A stretch of DNA of 64,000 bases from Actinoplanes campanulatus (GCF_014647795.1 NZ_BMPW01000009.1:248001-312000); one strand, 5' to 3'; counted from the first letter of the stretch, positions 1 to 8,037 are shown. The notes: generated by a model from the letters alone, not told the origin. A program made the numbers and translations.

Positions 1-333
1 CACCTCGCCGACGCGGGAGCGGGGCAGCCCGTTGCTCGCCGCCACCCAGCGCAGATGCGACCGCGCCGACCGGGAACGGTGGGCCCCGCTGCCGTCCAAC
101 AGCGCCCCGGCCACGGTGAGCGGGCGGTCGTGGTCGGCGTACCGGCGGCCGTCGATCAGGGCGGTCCCGCCCTGCGGACGGTCCAGGCCGAGCAGCACCC
201 GCAGCGTGGTCGTCTTGCCCGCGCCGTTCGGCCCGAGGAACCCGGTCACCCGCCCGGGACGTGCCGTGAAACTCACCTCGTGCAGGACCCGGGTCCGGCC
301 GCGGACCCGGGTGACACCATCGATCGTGATCAT
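1..333 (-). CDS. ABC transporter ATP-binding protein (5' part only)
   Basis: This is the first 111 codons of an ABC-type ATPase; the rest lies beyond the left edge. It starts at the ATG complementary to 331-333, with a strong AGGAGG-like Shine-Dalgarno just upstream. A Walker A motif (GPNGAGKTTT) lies at about residues 34-43. The short region before Walker A is typical of DrrA/CcmA-type exporter ATPases, which pair with a separate membrane protein. It faces away from the histidine kinase gene at 433. Kinase/regulator pairs of this type in actinomycetes often control a divergent ABC exporter, so regulation by that pair is plausible but inferred. The substrate cannot be read from this fragment. 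Confidence 0.85.
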   Translation of the reverse strand, partial: MITIDGVTRVRGRTRVLHEVSFTARPGRVTGFLGPNGAGKTTTLRVLLGLDRPQGGTALIDGRRYADHDRPLTVAGALLDGSGAHRSRSARSHLRWVAASNGLPRSRVGEV

Positions 334-432
334 AGGAGGAGTCAACCGGCGGCCCGGCGCGGCCACATCGGACCGTGCTCCGGGATTCCGCCATCCGTCT
401 ACGACCCAGGTCCGAGGAATAGAGTCGGCCCG

Positions 433-1278
433 GTGAACGCCAACCCCCGGCCCGCGTGGCGCAGCCGTGCCGTGCCGGTCGTCGTGGTCGTCGCCGCGGT
501 GCTGATCATGGCCATGTGCACGGTCGGGACGTCCGGCCCGCTGTCCCGGATCATCCCGGTGGTGATCGGCGGCGGGGCGGCCACCGCGGCGGTGTGGGCG
601 GTGCGCCGGTGGCGGGCCGACCGGGCCGCCTACGAGCGGCGGCTCACCGAGTGGGCGGCCACCGAGGCGGTGCTGGCCGAACGGCTGCACATCGCCCGCG
701 ACCTGCATGATCTCGTGTCGCACGGGCTCGGGCTGATCACCGTACGGGCGGCGGCCACCCGGCACCTGCCCGCGCCCGCCGAGGTGCGGTCCGCCCTCGA
801 CGACATCGAGGAGACCAGCCGCGACGCCACCGCCGAACTGCGCCGCATGCTCGGCGTGCTCCGTGAGCCCACCGCGCCCGGCCCGCGCGCGCCGGTGGAG
901 GGCCTCGACGCGCTGCCCGGCATCGTCGCCGCGGCCGGGGCCGCCGGGGTGCGGGCCCGGCTGCACGCCGGTGAGCTCGGGGACGTGCCGCCGGGCGTAC
1001 AGGTGGCGGTCTGCCGGACGGTCCGGGAGGGCCTCGCCAACACGGCCCGGCATGCCGGGCCGGCCGACGCCACGGTCCGGGTGCGCCGCGACGGGGGACA
1101 CGTGGTGGTGAGCGTGGCCGACAGCGGACCGGCCCACGGCTGGCGGCCCACCCCGGGCGCCGGGCACGGCCTCGCCGGACTGCGGGAACGCGTCGGCAGC
1201 CTGGGCGGCACGCTGTCGGCGGAGCGGGTCGAGGCGGGCTTCCGCCTCACCGCCCGGATCCCGGACGAGGTCCGATGA
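433..1278 (+). CDS. Sensor histidine kinase, DesK/NarX type (HisKA_3)
   Basis: A 281-residue two-component sensor kinase. Two hydrophobic segments near the N-terminus (about residues 15-30 and 38-58) anchor it in the membrane with almost no extracellular sensor. They are followed by the HisKA_3 dimerisation box (IARDLHDLVSHGL, phospho-acceptor His within it) and an HATPase_c domain with an N box (REGLANTARHA) and a G box (GHGLAGLRERV). The GTG at 433 was chosen because the membrane segments follow it directly; an open frame continues upstream but has non-coding character. It overlaps the response regulator by 4 bases (ATGA). With so little extracellular sequence it probably senses the membrane or a partner ABC protein, which is inference. 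Confidence 0.88.
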   Translation: MNANPRPAWRSRAVPVVVVVAAVLIMAMCTVGTSGPLSRIIPVVIGGGAATAAVWAVRRWRADRAAYERRLTEWAATEAVLAERLHIARDLHDLVSHGLGLITVRAAATRHLPAPAEVRSALDDIEETSRDATAELRRMLGVLREPTAPGPRAPVEGLDALPGIVAAAGAAGVRARLHAGELGDVPPGVQVAVCRTVREGLANTARHAGPADATVRVRRDGGHVVVSVADSGPAHGWRPTPGAGHGLAGLRERVGSLGGTLSAERVEAGFRLTARIPDEVR

Positions 1279-1952
1279 GCGAAGAGGTCACCCGGGTTCT
1301 GGTGGTGGACGATCAGCCGCTGCTCCGGCAGAGCCTCGCCATGATCCTCGGGCACGAGCCGGACATCGAGGTGGCCGGGCAGGCGGCGGACGGGGCCGGG
1401 GCGGTGCTGCGGGCCCGGGCGGCACGGCCGGACGTGGTGCTCATGGACGTACGCATGCCCGGTGTCGACGGTCTTGAAGCGACCCGGCGGATCTGCGCCG
1501 ACCCGGCCCTGACCGGCATCCGGGTGCTGGTGCTCAGCATGTTCGAGCTGGACGAGTACGTCTACGAGGCCCTCCAGGCGGGAGCGTCCGGTTTCCTGCT
1601 CAAGGACGCCCGGCCGGAGGACCTGGTGGAGGCGGTCCGGCGCACCGGCCGGGGCGAGTCGCTGTTCGCCCCGTCGATCCTCACCCGGCTGGTGGCCCAC
1701 TACGTGGCGGCGCCCCGGCCGGAACGGGTCCGCGCGCTGCGGCATCTCACGCCCCGCGAGGTGGAGGTGCTCGCCCTGATCGGCAAGGGCCTGGCCAACG
1801 ACGAGATCGCCACGGCGCTGGCCATCTCGGTCAAGACGGTGAAGACCCACATCACCCACCTGCTCGCCAAACTGGCCGCCCGCGACCGCGCCCAGTTGGT
1901 GATCGCCGCCTTCAACGCCGGCCTGGTCCGCCCCCGCGCCTGGACGCCTTGA
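1275..1952 (+). CDS. Response regulator, NarL/FixJ family
   Basis: A 225-residue DNA-binding response regulator. The receiver domain (about residues 7-125) has the acidic pair DDQP, the phospho-acceptor Asp in VLMDVRMP and the conserved Lys in FLLKDARPED. The C-terminal LuxR-type helix-turn-helix begins LTPREVEVLALIGKG and includes the recognition helix region SVKTVKTHI. It is translated with the upstream kinase through an ATGA overlap, so the two form a cognate pair. The divergent ABC ATPase gene at 1-333 is the most likely target, which is an inference from position only. Confidence 0.9.
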   Translation: MSEEVTRVLVVDDQPLLRQSLAMILGHEPDIEVAGQAADGAGAVLRARAARPDVVLMDVRMPGVDGLEATRRICADPALTGIRVLVLSMFELDEYVYEALQAGASGFLLKDARPEDLVEAVRRTGRGESLFAPSILTRLVAHYVAAPRPERVRALRHLTPREVEVLALIGKGLANDEIATALAISVKTVKTHITHLLAKLAARDRAQLVIAAFNAGLVRPRAWTP

Positions 1953-1983
1953 ACCCCGATCGGCGAGGTGCCACGGTGTTCAC

Positions 1984-2334
1984 ATGACTGACATCGATGT
2001 GGCGGAAGAGAACAAGAGACGGTTCCTCGATGCCTTCGGCCGGTTCGCGGCCGGCGAGGTCGAGGTCCTTCGCGAGATCCTCCGCGAGGATTTCCTGTCA
2101 CACAGCCCGGGCGCCCCGGCCGGCCGCGACGCCTGGATCGAGTTCATCGTCAACTCACCGATCGCCACCGCCCAGCTCGACCTGCAACACGTCATCGCGG
2201 ACGACCAGTTCGTGGTGGCCCACTACACCCTGATCCCGGCCGAGGGCCCGTCCGAGGCGGTCGTCGACATCTGGCGCTTCGAGGACGGGCTGATCGTCGA
2301 GCACTGGGACGTGAGCCGCCCGTTACCTTCTTGA
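1984..2334 (+). CDS. SnoaL-like / NTF2-fold protein
   Basis: A 116-residue small alpha+beta-barrel protein of the SnoaL-like polyketide cyclase or NTF2-like superfamily. It has an N-terminal helix pair (NKRRFLDAFGRFAAGE), then LREDFLSHSPG and the typical C-terminal strand VVDIWRFEDGLIVEHWDV. Stand-alone members are mostly predicted small-molecule isomerases, hydrolases or binding proteins. Nothing here fixes a substrate. It lies 31 bases after the response regulator, and the ATG at 1984 is the first codon of the domain. It may be a passenger of the same transcription unit. Confidence 0.7.
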   Translation: MTDIDVAEENKRRFLDAFGRFAAGEVEVLREILREDFLSHSPGAPAGRDAWIEFIVNSPIATAQLDLQHVIADDQFVVAHYTLIPAEGPSEAVVDIWRFEDGLIVEHWDVSRPLPS

Positions 2335-2338
2335 TCCG

Positions 2339-2569
2339 ATGTTCGGTGGACCTGCGACGTCCACCATGTGGTTGCGGCTGCGTTACCACCACGACGCGGC
2401 GAACAACGAGGATGAGGTACGGGCGGCGTCCAGCACCGACGGGGTGACCTGGACGTGGGGCGGAGTGTGGACCCTGCCATACTCCGGCCCGTACCGGATC
2501 GGGCTGATCTCGATGAATGCCACCGGCGCGACGGCGAGCTTCGACCACGTGCGGACCTACGCCGGTTAA
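2339..2569 (+). pseudogene. C-terminal fragment of a secreted glycosidase-type beta-sandwich domain
   Basis: A 76-codon open frame whose translation (WLRLRYHHDA, STDGVTWTWGGVWTLP, RIGLISMNATGATASFDHVRTY) looks like the last strands of the concanavalin/DUF1349-type beta-sandwich found at the C-terminus of actinobacterial glycoside hydrolases. There is no signal peptide, no catalytic domain and only half a sandwich. The ATG lies 5 bases after the preceding stop and has no good ribosome binding site. The best reading is the 3' remnant of a larger secreted enzyme gene. A genuine small protein is possible but less likely. Confidence 0.6.
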
Positions 2570-2575
2570 GCCTAG

Positions 2576-2602
2576 TAATCCTATCGGTCCGATGGGTATT
2601 AT
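2576..2602 (+). promoter_or_regulatory. Promoter with overlapping palindrome for the redoxin-like gene
   Basis: A TATTAT hexamer at 2597-2602 is a good -10 candidate, 28 bases before the ATG at 2631. The interrupted palindrome CCTATCGG-t-CCGATGGG at 2580-2596 sits in the -35/-10 spacer, where a repressor or MerR-type activator would bind. The regulator is not identified. Confidence 0.4.
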
Positions 2603-2630
2603 GGTCGCACCCTGAGGACTGGAGATCACG

Positions 2631-3221
2631 ATGACGACCGTGCAGGACCTGCGCCGGGTCGACGACGAAGCGTTCCGGCGGCTTCTCGACCGCAACGCGA
2701 TCTGGAAGCGAATGGTCAAGGCCGGCGACCGCCTGCCGCTGATGCCGCTGCTCGAGGTGGATCTCGGACCGATCCACCTCGACCGGCTCCTGCACACCGG
2801 CCCGCTCGTGCTGGTCTTCGTCCGCTACGCCGGCTCGGCCGACTGCGAGGCGCTGCTGCGGTCCTACTCGGAGAAGCTCGAACCCGCGCTCACCGGCCTG
2901 GGCGCCCACCTGGTCGCCGTCAGCACCCAGGCGCCGGGCCGGCTGGCCGATCTCAAACACCGCGACGACCTGCGCATGCTGGTCGCCTCCGACCCGCGGC
3001 ACGTCCTGATCGACGCCCTGAACATCGGCTTCGGCAGCCCCGGCGCCGACAAGCCGCTCGGCACCGGCCGGTCGGTGCTGCCGTTCGCCACCGTGGTCGT
3101 CGCCGACCGGGCCGGCCGGGTCCGGTTCGTCGACGTGCGCCCCAACTGGCTGACGCCCCTGCCGCCCGCCCCGATCATCGACGTCGTTAATTCGGTGGTC
3201 GCCGGCCGGGGGCCGCGCTAG
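2631..3221 (+). CDS. Redoxin/AhpC-TSA-like protein lacking the first cysteine of the motif
   Basis: A 196-residue cytoplasmic protein with a thioredoxin-like peroxiredoxin fold. The core LVLVFVRYAGSADCEALLRSY aligns with the AhpC/TSA-like segment that usually reads WCPYC followed by L-x-L-R-x-Y. Here the first Cys of the CxxC is Ser (SADC) and only the second Cys remains. Later strands (LVAVSTQAPGRLADLK, ATVVVADRAGRVRFVDV) are conserved. It has a ribosome binding site (GGAG) 7 bases before the ATG. The loss of the first Cys suggests altered chemistry or a non-peroxidase role. It ends 9 bases before the leader ORF of the EF-Tu gene but probably has its own promoter. Confidence 0.7.
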   Translation: MTTVQDLRRVDDEAFRRLLDRNAIWKRMVKAGDRLPLMPLLEVDLGPIHLDRLLHTGPLVLVFVRYAGSADCEALLRSYSEKLEPALTGLGAHLVAVSTQAPGRLADLKHRDDLRMLVASDPRHVLIDALNIGFGSPGADKPLGTGRSVLPFATVVVADRAGRVRFVDVRPNWLTPLPPAPIIDVVNSVVAGRGPR

Positions 3222-3224
3222 CCT
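3219..3224 (+). promoter_or_regulatory. -10 box (TAGCCT) for a leaderless transcript
   Basis: TAGCCT fits the actinobacterial TANNNT -10 element and lies 6 bases before the ATG at 3231. This is the classical arrangement for a leaderless mRNA that starts at the A of the ATG. It would drive the leader ORF and the downstream EF-Tu gene. Confidence 0.5.
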
Positions 3225-3230
3225 CTCGGC

Positions 3231-3299
3231 ATGTTCTTCGCGCCCGGTCTGCAGCTGCCCCTCGTGGTGGCTCCCGCGCGCCTTGATTCGCGAGTCTGA
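3231..3299 (+). CDS. 22-residue leader peptide upstream of the EF-Tu paralogue
   Basis: A short ORF encoding MFFAPGLQLPLVV followed by APARLDSRV and a TGA. It has no Shine-Dalgarno but sits exactly 6 bases after a TAGCCT -10 box, so it would be translated from a leaderless mRNA. Its stop codon abuts a perfect 10-bp inverted repeat (3299-3308 with 3326-3335). A leaderless micro-ORF ending at a hairpin ahead of a translation-factor gene is the layout of a ribosome-controlled attenuator. This reading is inferred from layout; the ORF could be fortuitous. Confidence 0.5.
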   Translation: MFFAPGLQLPLVVAPARLDSRV

Positions 3300-3385
3300 C
3301 CCCTCCCCGCCAGCAGCAGAACCCAGGGGAGGGGTGGCTGCTCCGTGCGTGGTTCTGGCGCGCCCCGGCTGGCATCGGGCCGCGC
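3299..3385 (+). promoter_or_regulatory. Candidate attenuator hairpins in the EF-Tu leader
   Basis: Stem 1 pairs 3299-3308 (acccctcccc) perfectly with 3326-3335. Stem 2 pairs 3358-3367 with 3376-3385 with one mismatch. A third pairing is possible between the loop of stem 1 (gccag 3309-3313, or agaacc 3319-3324) and 3351-3359, which overlaps the foot of stem 2. The region therefore holds mutually exclusive folds. A ribosome sitting on the leader stop codon would cover the left arm of stem 1. No U-tract follows either stem. Confidence 0.45.
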
Positions 3386-3423
3386 TCCACCTCCCGCCTC
3401 GCATCCAGTGAGGACTCGCAAAG

Positions 3424-4614
3424 ATGGCCAAGAGCCAGTTCATCCGTACGAAGCCACACCTCAACATCGGCACGATGGGTCACGTCGACCACGGCAAGAC
3501 GACCCTGACCGCCGCGATCACGAAGGTCCTCGCCGACCGCGACCCGGCAACCAACCGGTACGTCGCGTTCGAGGGGATCGACAAGGCCCCGGAGGAGGCC
3601 GCCCGCGGCATCACCATCACCATCGCCCACGTCGAGTACGAGACCGCGTCCCGCCACTACGCCCACGTCGACATGCCCGGCCACGCCGACTACGTGAAGA
3701 ACATGATCACCGGCGCGGCGCAGGTGGACGGCGCGATCCTGGTCGTCTCGGCGCAGGACGGGTCGATGCCGCAGACCCGCGAGCACGTGCTGCTCGCCCA
3801 GCGGGTCGGCGTGCCGTACCTGGTGGTGGCCCTCAACAAGAGCGACATGGCCGAGGACCCGGAGCTGCTCGACCTGGTCGAGCTGGAGGTCCGTGAGCTG
3901 CTGTCGGCCTACGGCTTCCCCGGCGACGAGGTGCCGGTGGTCCGGGTCAGCGCGCTCAAGGCGCTCGACGGCGACCCGCGCTGGGTGGCGTCGATCGCCG
4001 AGCTGCTCGACGCGGTCGACACCTACGTGCCGATCCCGCCGCGCGAGCTGGGTGAGCCGTTCCTCATGCCGATCGAGAACGTGCTGTCGATCAGCGGCCG
4101 CGGCACCGTCGTCACCGGCAAGGTGGAGCGCGGCGAGCTCCGCGTGGGCGAGCCGGTCGAGGTGGTCGGCCTCGGTCCGACCGTCGCCAGCGTCGCCACC
4201 GGCCTGGAGACGTTCGGCAAGGTCCTGGAGTCGGCGCAGGCCGGCGACAACGCCGCCGTCCTGCTGCGCGGGGTCAAGCGCGAGCAGGTGCAGCGCGGCC
4301 AGGTCCTCGCGGCGCCGTCCAGCGTGCGCCCGCACCGGGTCTTCACGGCCCGGATGTACGCGCTGACCAGCGCCGAGGGTGGCAGGCACACGCCGTTCGC
4401 GGCGGACTACCGGCCGCAGTTCTACTTCCACACCACCGACGTGTCCGGCGGGATGGACCTCGGCGGCCGCGACCTGGTCATGCCCGGCGACACCCTGGAC
4501 GAGGTGACGGTGACCCTGGGCAAGGCGATCGCCCTGGAAGCCGGCATGGGCTTCGCGGTCCGTGAGGGCAACCGCACGGTCGCCGCCGGCACGGTGACCG
4601 CCGTCCTGGACTGA
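3424..4614 (+). CDS. tuf: Elongation factor Tu, divergent paralogue (tuf2/tuf3 type)
   Basis: A complete 396-residue EF-Tu GTPase that delivers aminoacyl-tRNA to the ribosome. All G motifs are present: GHVDHGKTT (18-26), RGITI (61-65), DMPGH (83-87), NKSD (138-141) and SALK (176-179), followed by domains 2 and 3. It is clearly not the housekeeping copy: it lacks rps/fusA neighbours and has diverged. Changes include Met84 for Cys81 (E. coli numbering), Gln-Arg in place of Arg123-Gln124 (Arg127 here) and Ala278 in place of Gly275. Changes at 124 and 275 are known from kirromycin and GE2270A resistance respectively. GAGGA lies 9 bases before the ATG. It is likely a special-purpose, antibiotic-tolerant EF-Tu, as with Streptomyces tuf3. 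Confidence 0.92.
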   Translation: MAKSQFIRTKPHLNIGTMGHVDHGKTTLTAAITKVLADRDPATNRYVAFEGIDKAPEEAARGITITIAHVEYETASRHYAHVDMPGHADYVKNMITGAAQVDGAILVVSAQDGSMPQTREHVLLAQRVGVPYLVVALNKSDMAEDPELLDLVELEVRELLSAYGFPGDEVPVVRVSALKALDGDPRWVASIAELLDAVDTYVPIPPRELGEPFLMPIENVLSISGRGTVVTGKVERGELRVGEPVEVVGLGPTVASVATGLETFGKVLESAQAGDNAAVLLRGVKREQVQRGQVLAAPSSVRPHRVFTARMYALTSAEGGRHTPFAADYRPQFYFHTTDVSGGMDLGGRDLVMPGDTLDEVTVTLGKAIALEAGMGFAVREGNRTVAAGTVTAVLD

Positions 4615-4619
4615 GTCTC

Positions 4620-4651
4620 CGGCGGCCGGCTCTTCGGCGAGCCGGCCGCCG
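4620..4651. terminator. Bidirectional hairpin terminator
   Basis: A perfect 13-bp stem (4620-4632 with 4639-4651) with a TTCGGC loop lies between the converging tuf and copA genes, 5 bases from each stop codon. It can serve both. Confidence 0.75.
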
Positions 4652-4656
4652 AGAGG

Positions 4657-6855
4657 TCAGTACAGGGGCCGGAAACGGCGCAGGCGGAGACTGTTGGCGA
4701 CCACGAAGACCGAGGAGAAGGCCATCGCGGCGCCGGCGATCATCGGGTTGAGCAACCCGGCGGCGGCCAGTGGCAGCGCCGCCACGTTGTACGCGAACGC
4801 CCAGAACAGGTTGCTCTTGATGATCCGCAGGGTCCGCCGGGACAGCCGGATCGCGTCCACCGCGGCCGTCAGATCGCCCCGCACCAGGGTCAGGTCGGAC
4901 GCCTCGATCGCCACATCGGTGCCGGTGCCCATGGCCAGCCCCAGGTCGGACCGGGCCAGGGCGGCCGCGTCGTTCACCCCGTCGCCGGCCATCGCCACCA
5001 CCCGGCCGTCCGACTGCAACCGCCGGATCACGTCGACCTTGCCGGCCGGCAGCACCCCGGCGATCACCTCGTCGATGCCGACCTCGGCCGCCACGGCCCG
5101 CGCCACCGTCTCGTTGTCGCCGGTCAGCAGCACCGGGGTCAGGCCCAGGCGGCGCAGCCCGGCGACCGCGGTGGCGCTGGACGGCTTCACCGTGTCGGCG
5201 ACGGCCAGCACACCGCGGGCCTTGCCGTCCCAGCCGGCCACGATCGCGGTGCGGCCGGCCGCCTCCTGCTCGGCGGCGATCCGGGCGACCTCGAAGGGGA
5301 CCTCGAAACCCTCCCGCTCCAGCAGACCGATCCGCCCGGCGAGAATCTCACGATCGCCGGCGGTTCCCCGTACGCCCAAGCCCTCGAAGCTGGTGAACCC
5401 ACTGACCGGAAGGTGATCGCCCACCCCGGCCGCGATCGCGTGAGCGATGGGGTGTTCCGACGCCGCCTCCACGGAGGCAGTGAGGCGCAGCAGTTCCGGA
5501 TCGTCGGGCAGCACGGCGACCAGCTTCATCACGCCGGTCGTGACCGTGCCCGTCTTGTCCAGGACGATCGTGTCCACCCGGCGGGTCGACTCCAGCGCCT
5601 CCGGACCCTTGATCAGGATGCCGAGCTGCGCGCCCCGGCCGGTGCCGACCAGCAGCGCCGTCGGCGTGGCCAGGCCGAGCGCGCACGGGCAGGCGATGAT
5701 CAGCACGGCCACCGCGGCGGTGAACGCGGCCGTCCAGCCCGCGCCGGTCCCGTACCACCAGCCCAGCGTCGCCACGGCCAGCGTGATCACGATCGGCACG
5801 AACACCGCGGAGATCCGGTCGGCGAGCCGCTGCACCTCCGCCTTGCCGGCCTGCGCCTGTTCGACCAGCCGGGCCATCTGCGCCAGCTGGGTGTCGGCGC
5901 CCACCCGGGTGGCCCGCACGATCAGCCGGCCGCCCGCGTTCACCGTGCCGCCGGCGACCTCGCCGCCCGGCGCGATCTCGACCGGGACGCTCTCGCCGGT
6001 CAGCATGGACCGGTCGACCGCCGACGACCCCTCCTCGACCACGCCGTCCGTCGCGATCTTCTCGCCCGGGCGGACCACGAACCGGTCGTCCGTCCGCAGA
6101 TCCTCGACGGCGACGCGCACCTCCCGGCCGTCGCGCAGCACGGCGACGTCCTTGGCGCCCAGTTCCAGCAGCGCCCGCAGCGCGTCACCGGCCCGCCGCT
6201 TGGACCGGGCCTCGAAGTACCGCCCGGCCAGGATGAACATGGTCACCCCGGCGGCCGCCTCCAGGTAGATGGCCCCGGCGCCGTCGGTGCGGTTGACGGC
6301 CAGGCTGAACGGGTGCGTCATGCCCGGCTCCCCGGCGGTGCCGAAGAACAGCGCCCACAGCGACCAGCCGAACGCCGCGATCGTCCCCAGCGAGACCAGC
6401 GTGTCCATGGTCGCCGCGCCGTGCCGCAGGTTGATCGCGGCCGCCCGGTGGAACGGCCAGCCGCCGTAGACGACCACCGGCGCGGCCAGGGTGAGCGAGG
6501 CCCACTGCCAGTAGGTGAACTGCCAGGCCGGAACCATGGCCAGCAGGATCACCGGCACGCTGAGCACGATCGAGACGATCAGCCGGGTGCGAAGAGGATC
6601 CGTTCTATCCGGCTCGGCGGGCTTTTCGGCGGCCTTGACCGCGGCGGAATATCCGGTCTTCTCGACCGTGGCGATCAGGTCGGCCGCGGTGACGCCCGGG
6701 TCGGCCGTCACCGTCGCCTTCTCGGTGGCGTAGTTGACCGTGGCGGTCACCCCGTCCATCCGGTTCAGCTTCTTCTCGATCCGGGCCGCGCAGGACGCGC
6801 AGGTCATCCCGCCGATCTCGAGTTCGATCAGCTGAGGAGAGATTTGCAGGCTCAT
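4657..6855 (-). CDS. copA: Copper-exporting P1B-type ATPase
   Basis: A 732-residue heavy-metal ATPase that pumps Cu(I) out of the cytoplasm. It has one N-terminal HMA domain with the metal site GMTCASC (16-22), a transmembrane CPC metal site (389-391, [10 protein letters not shown]), the phosphorylation motif DKTGT (433-437), the phosphatase loop MLTGES (284-289), an SEHP motif and the hinge [13 protein letters not shown] plus the HMA CxxC marks the Cu(I)/Ag(I) class. The start at 6855 was chosen because GAGGGGG lies 8 bases upstream; an in-frame ATG at 6876 overlaps the preceding gene's stop (ATGACTGA) and is the alternative. It is co-transcribed with the secreted His-rich protein upstream. 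CsoR is the expected repressor. Confidence 0.93.
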   Translation of the reverse strand: MSLQISPQLIELEIGGMTCASCAARIEKKLNRMDGVTATVNYATEKATVTADPGVTAADLIATVEKTGYSAAVKAAEKPAEPDRTDPLRTRLIVSIVLSVPVILLAMVPAWQFTYWQWASLTLAAPVVVYGGWPFHRAAAINLRHGAATMDTLVSLGTIAAFGWSLWALFFGTAGEPGMTHPFSLAVNRTDGAGAIYLEAAAGVTMFILAGRYFEARSKRRAGDALRALLELGAKDVAVLRDGREVRVAVEDLRTDDRFVVRPGEKIATDGVVEEGSSAVDRSMLTGESVPVEIAPGGEVAGGTVNAGGRLIVRATRVGADTQLAQMARLVEQAQAGKAEVQRLADRISAVFVPIVITLAVATLGWWYGTGAGWTAAFTAAVAVLIIACPCALGLATPTALLVGTGRGAQLGILIKGPEALESTRRVDTIVLDKTGTVTTGVMKLVAVLPDDPELLRLTASVEAASEHPIAHAIAAGVGDHLPVSGFTSFEGLGVRGTAGDREILAGRIGLLEREGFEVPFEVARIAAEQEAAGRTAIVAGWDGKARGVLAVADTVKPSSATAVAGLRRLGLTPVLLTGDNETVARAVAAEVGIDEVIAGVLPAGKVDVIRRLQSDGRVVAMAGDGVNDAAALARSDLGLAMGTGTDVAIEASDLTLVRGDLTAAVDAIRLSRRTLRIIKSNLFWAFAYNVAALPLAAAGLLNPMIAGAAMAFSSVFVVANSLRLRRFRPLY

Positions 6856-6868
6856 GGCGGTTGCCCCC

Positions 6869-7771
6869 TCAGTCATGCGTGTGGCCGTCGGCGCCGTGAC
6901 CGGCGGTCTCGGTCGGGGCCGGCGGCTGGGTGACACCGGTCGTCGTCGCGGTGAACTCGGCGGTGCGCACCTTTCCAGCGTGCTGGAAATCCAGGTAGAG
7001 ACGGTAGACCCCGGGCGACGGCACCTCGGCCTGGAAGCTCAGCGCGGTCTCGCTCGCCGGGTGCACGTGCAGGTAGGCGAGGTCACCCTCGCGCAGCGCC
7101 ACCAGGTGACCGAGCGCCCCGAGATAGGGCTCCAGGTCGGTGACCGGCTTCCCGTCCCGGCTGACGGTGAAGTCGAGCGCCGACGAGGCCCCGGCCGCGA
7201 GATCGCCGTCGAGGGTGACGGTGTAGCCGTCGATCTCGGCGGTCCGGGCCGCCGGAGGCAGCGGCACCGGCTGGTAGTCGCCCGCCGCGGGCACGTCGAC
7301 GCCCAGGGTGAGCGCCTCCGGCTCGGCGGCCGGCTGGAAGTCGGCGAGCACCCGGTACTGCCCGGGGGTATCCACGCCGATCGGCACCGACCACGTGCCG
7401 TCCGCGCCCAGCGCCGGATGCAGGTGCTGGTAGCCGGACAGATCCCGCCGGACCACGATGAGGTGCAGGTCCTTGTCGTGGTTACGGGTGTACGCCGTGA
7501 CCGGCTTCCCGTCCGGCCCGAGGACCTGGAAGGCGAACGGCCCGGGCTCCCCGACGGTGAGCCGGGTGGTGGCCGGGCTCAACCGGTAGCCACCCTGCGC
7601 GATCTGCAATCCGCCCGGGATCTCCGGCGCGGCGGGCGCGTGGGCCTCGCCGTGCGCCGGCGGCGGCTCGGGCTGCGCGTCGGGGCCGATCAGGCGCCCC
7701 GCGCCGGCCGCCACCCCGAAGACGGCGACCAGTCCCAGCGCGAACGTGGCCAGGCGTACCGGCGTCCTCAT
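6869..7771 (-). CDS. Secreted/anchored His-rich protein linked to copper export
   Basis: A 300-residue exported protein. The N-terminus ([10 protein letters not shown] then a hydrophobic stretch to about residue 25) is an uncleaved or cleaved signal segment. The rest is a run of beta-sandwich segments with paired His ([30 protein letters not shown]) and a His-rich C-terminus ([10 protein letters not shown]), suggesting extracytoplasmic metal binding. Proteins of this kind are commonly encoded beside copper ATPases in actinomycetes. GGAAGG lies 6 bases before the ATG. It ends 14 bases before copA and is probably the first gene of the copA operon. The sequence immediately upstream of its ribosome binding site belongs to an insertion element, so its original promoter seems displaced. 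Confidence 0.75.
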   Translation of the reverse strand: MRTPVRLATFALGLVAVFGVAAGAGRLIGPDAQPEPPPAHGEAHAPAAPEIPGGLQIAQGGYRLSPATTRLTVGEPGPFAFQVLGPDGKPVTAYTRNHDKDLHLIVVRRDLSGYQHLHPALGADGTWSVPIGVDTPGQYRVLADFQPAAEPEALTLGVDVPAAGDYQPVPLPPAARTAEIDGYTVTLDGDLAAGASSALDFTVSRDGKPVTDLEPYLGALGHLVALREGDLAYLHVHPASETALSFQAEVPSPGVYRLYLDFQHAGKVRTAEFTATTTGVTQPPAPTETAGHGADGHTHD

Positions 7772-7790
7772 CGAAAACCTTCCGTGGAAA

Positions 7791-7811
7791 CCCCCGGCTT
7801 CAGCCGTGGGG
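7791..7811 (+). repeat. Left copy of the IS end hairpin (direct repeat)
   Basis: A hairpin with arms cccccggct/agccgtgggg. With flanks (GGAAA before, GGGGA after) it resembles the right-end hairpin at 9205-9225 in the same orientation. This makes a pair of roughly 30-base direct repeats bracketing the element. An IS605 left end is normally different from the right end, so this copy may be the right end of an older, now lost insertion. Confidence 0.5.
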
Positions 7812-7846
7812 AGGAATCGGATTCCCTGCGGAGCAGGTCGGGAATA

Positions 7847-7873
7847 GCCCATCCGCCGGCAGGGCGGATGGGC
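7847..7873. repeat. Perfect 11-bp inverted repeat in the IS left end
   Basis: gcccatccgcc (7847-7857) pairs exactly with 7863-7873 around a 5-base loop, next to the tnpA remnant's stop. Subterminal hairpins of this type are the sites read by IS200/IS605 TnpA transposases. Confidence 0.55.
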
Positions 7874-7879
7874 GTCTGG

Positions 7880-8014
7880 TCAGACGTTGAGTCGGATGTC
7901 GATGTCGCCTTTGACGACGTCGCGGCGGTGCCTGGAGTACCAGGCGATGTGGTGGGTGCAGCGGTTCGCGGTGTTGCCGTCGGATCGGAATTCACGGGGT
8001 TTGCGGGGAGCAAG
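7880..8014 (-). pseudogene. Truncated IS200/IS605 TnpA (Y1 transposase) remnant
   Basis: About 44 codons remain. The segment THHIAWYSRHRRDVV followed by KGDIDIRL matches the conserved N-terminal strand of TnpA transposases (usually HxVWxxKYRxxVLxGDI) and then runs into a TGA. The HUH metal motif and the catalytic tyrosine, which lie further C-terminal in the family, are absent, so it cannot be active. There is no ATG nearby and the original start is unclear. It is divergent from tnpB, as in IS605. Confidence 0.6.
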
Positions 8015-8024
8015 ATGTCGCCTG

Positions 8025-8030
8025 TACAGT
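8025..8030 (+). promoter_or_regulatory. -10 box (TACAGT) for tnpB
   Basis: A TANNNT hexamer 7 bases before the GTG at 8038, consistent with a leaderless tnpB mRNA. This spacing is the reason for preferring 8038 to the in-frame GTG at 8029. Confidence 0.4.
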
Positions 8031-8037
8031 GTTTGGT

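Noticed and set aside
3424-4614. The EF-Tu gene as the housekeeping tuf
   Set aside because: No rpsL-rpsG-fusA neighbours, and several otherwise invariant residues have changed.
7791-7811. The hairpin as a transcription terminator for a gene to its left
   Set aside because: The gene to its left begins there (minus strand), so nothing would terminate; its similarity to the 9205-9225 hairpin marks it as an IS end.
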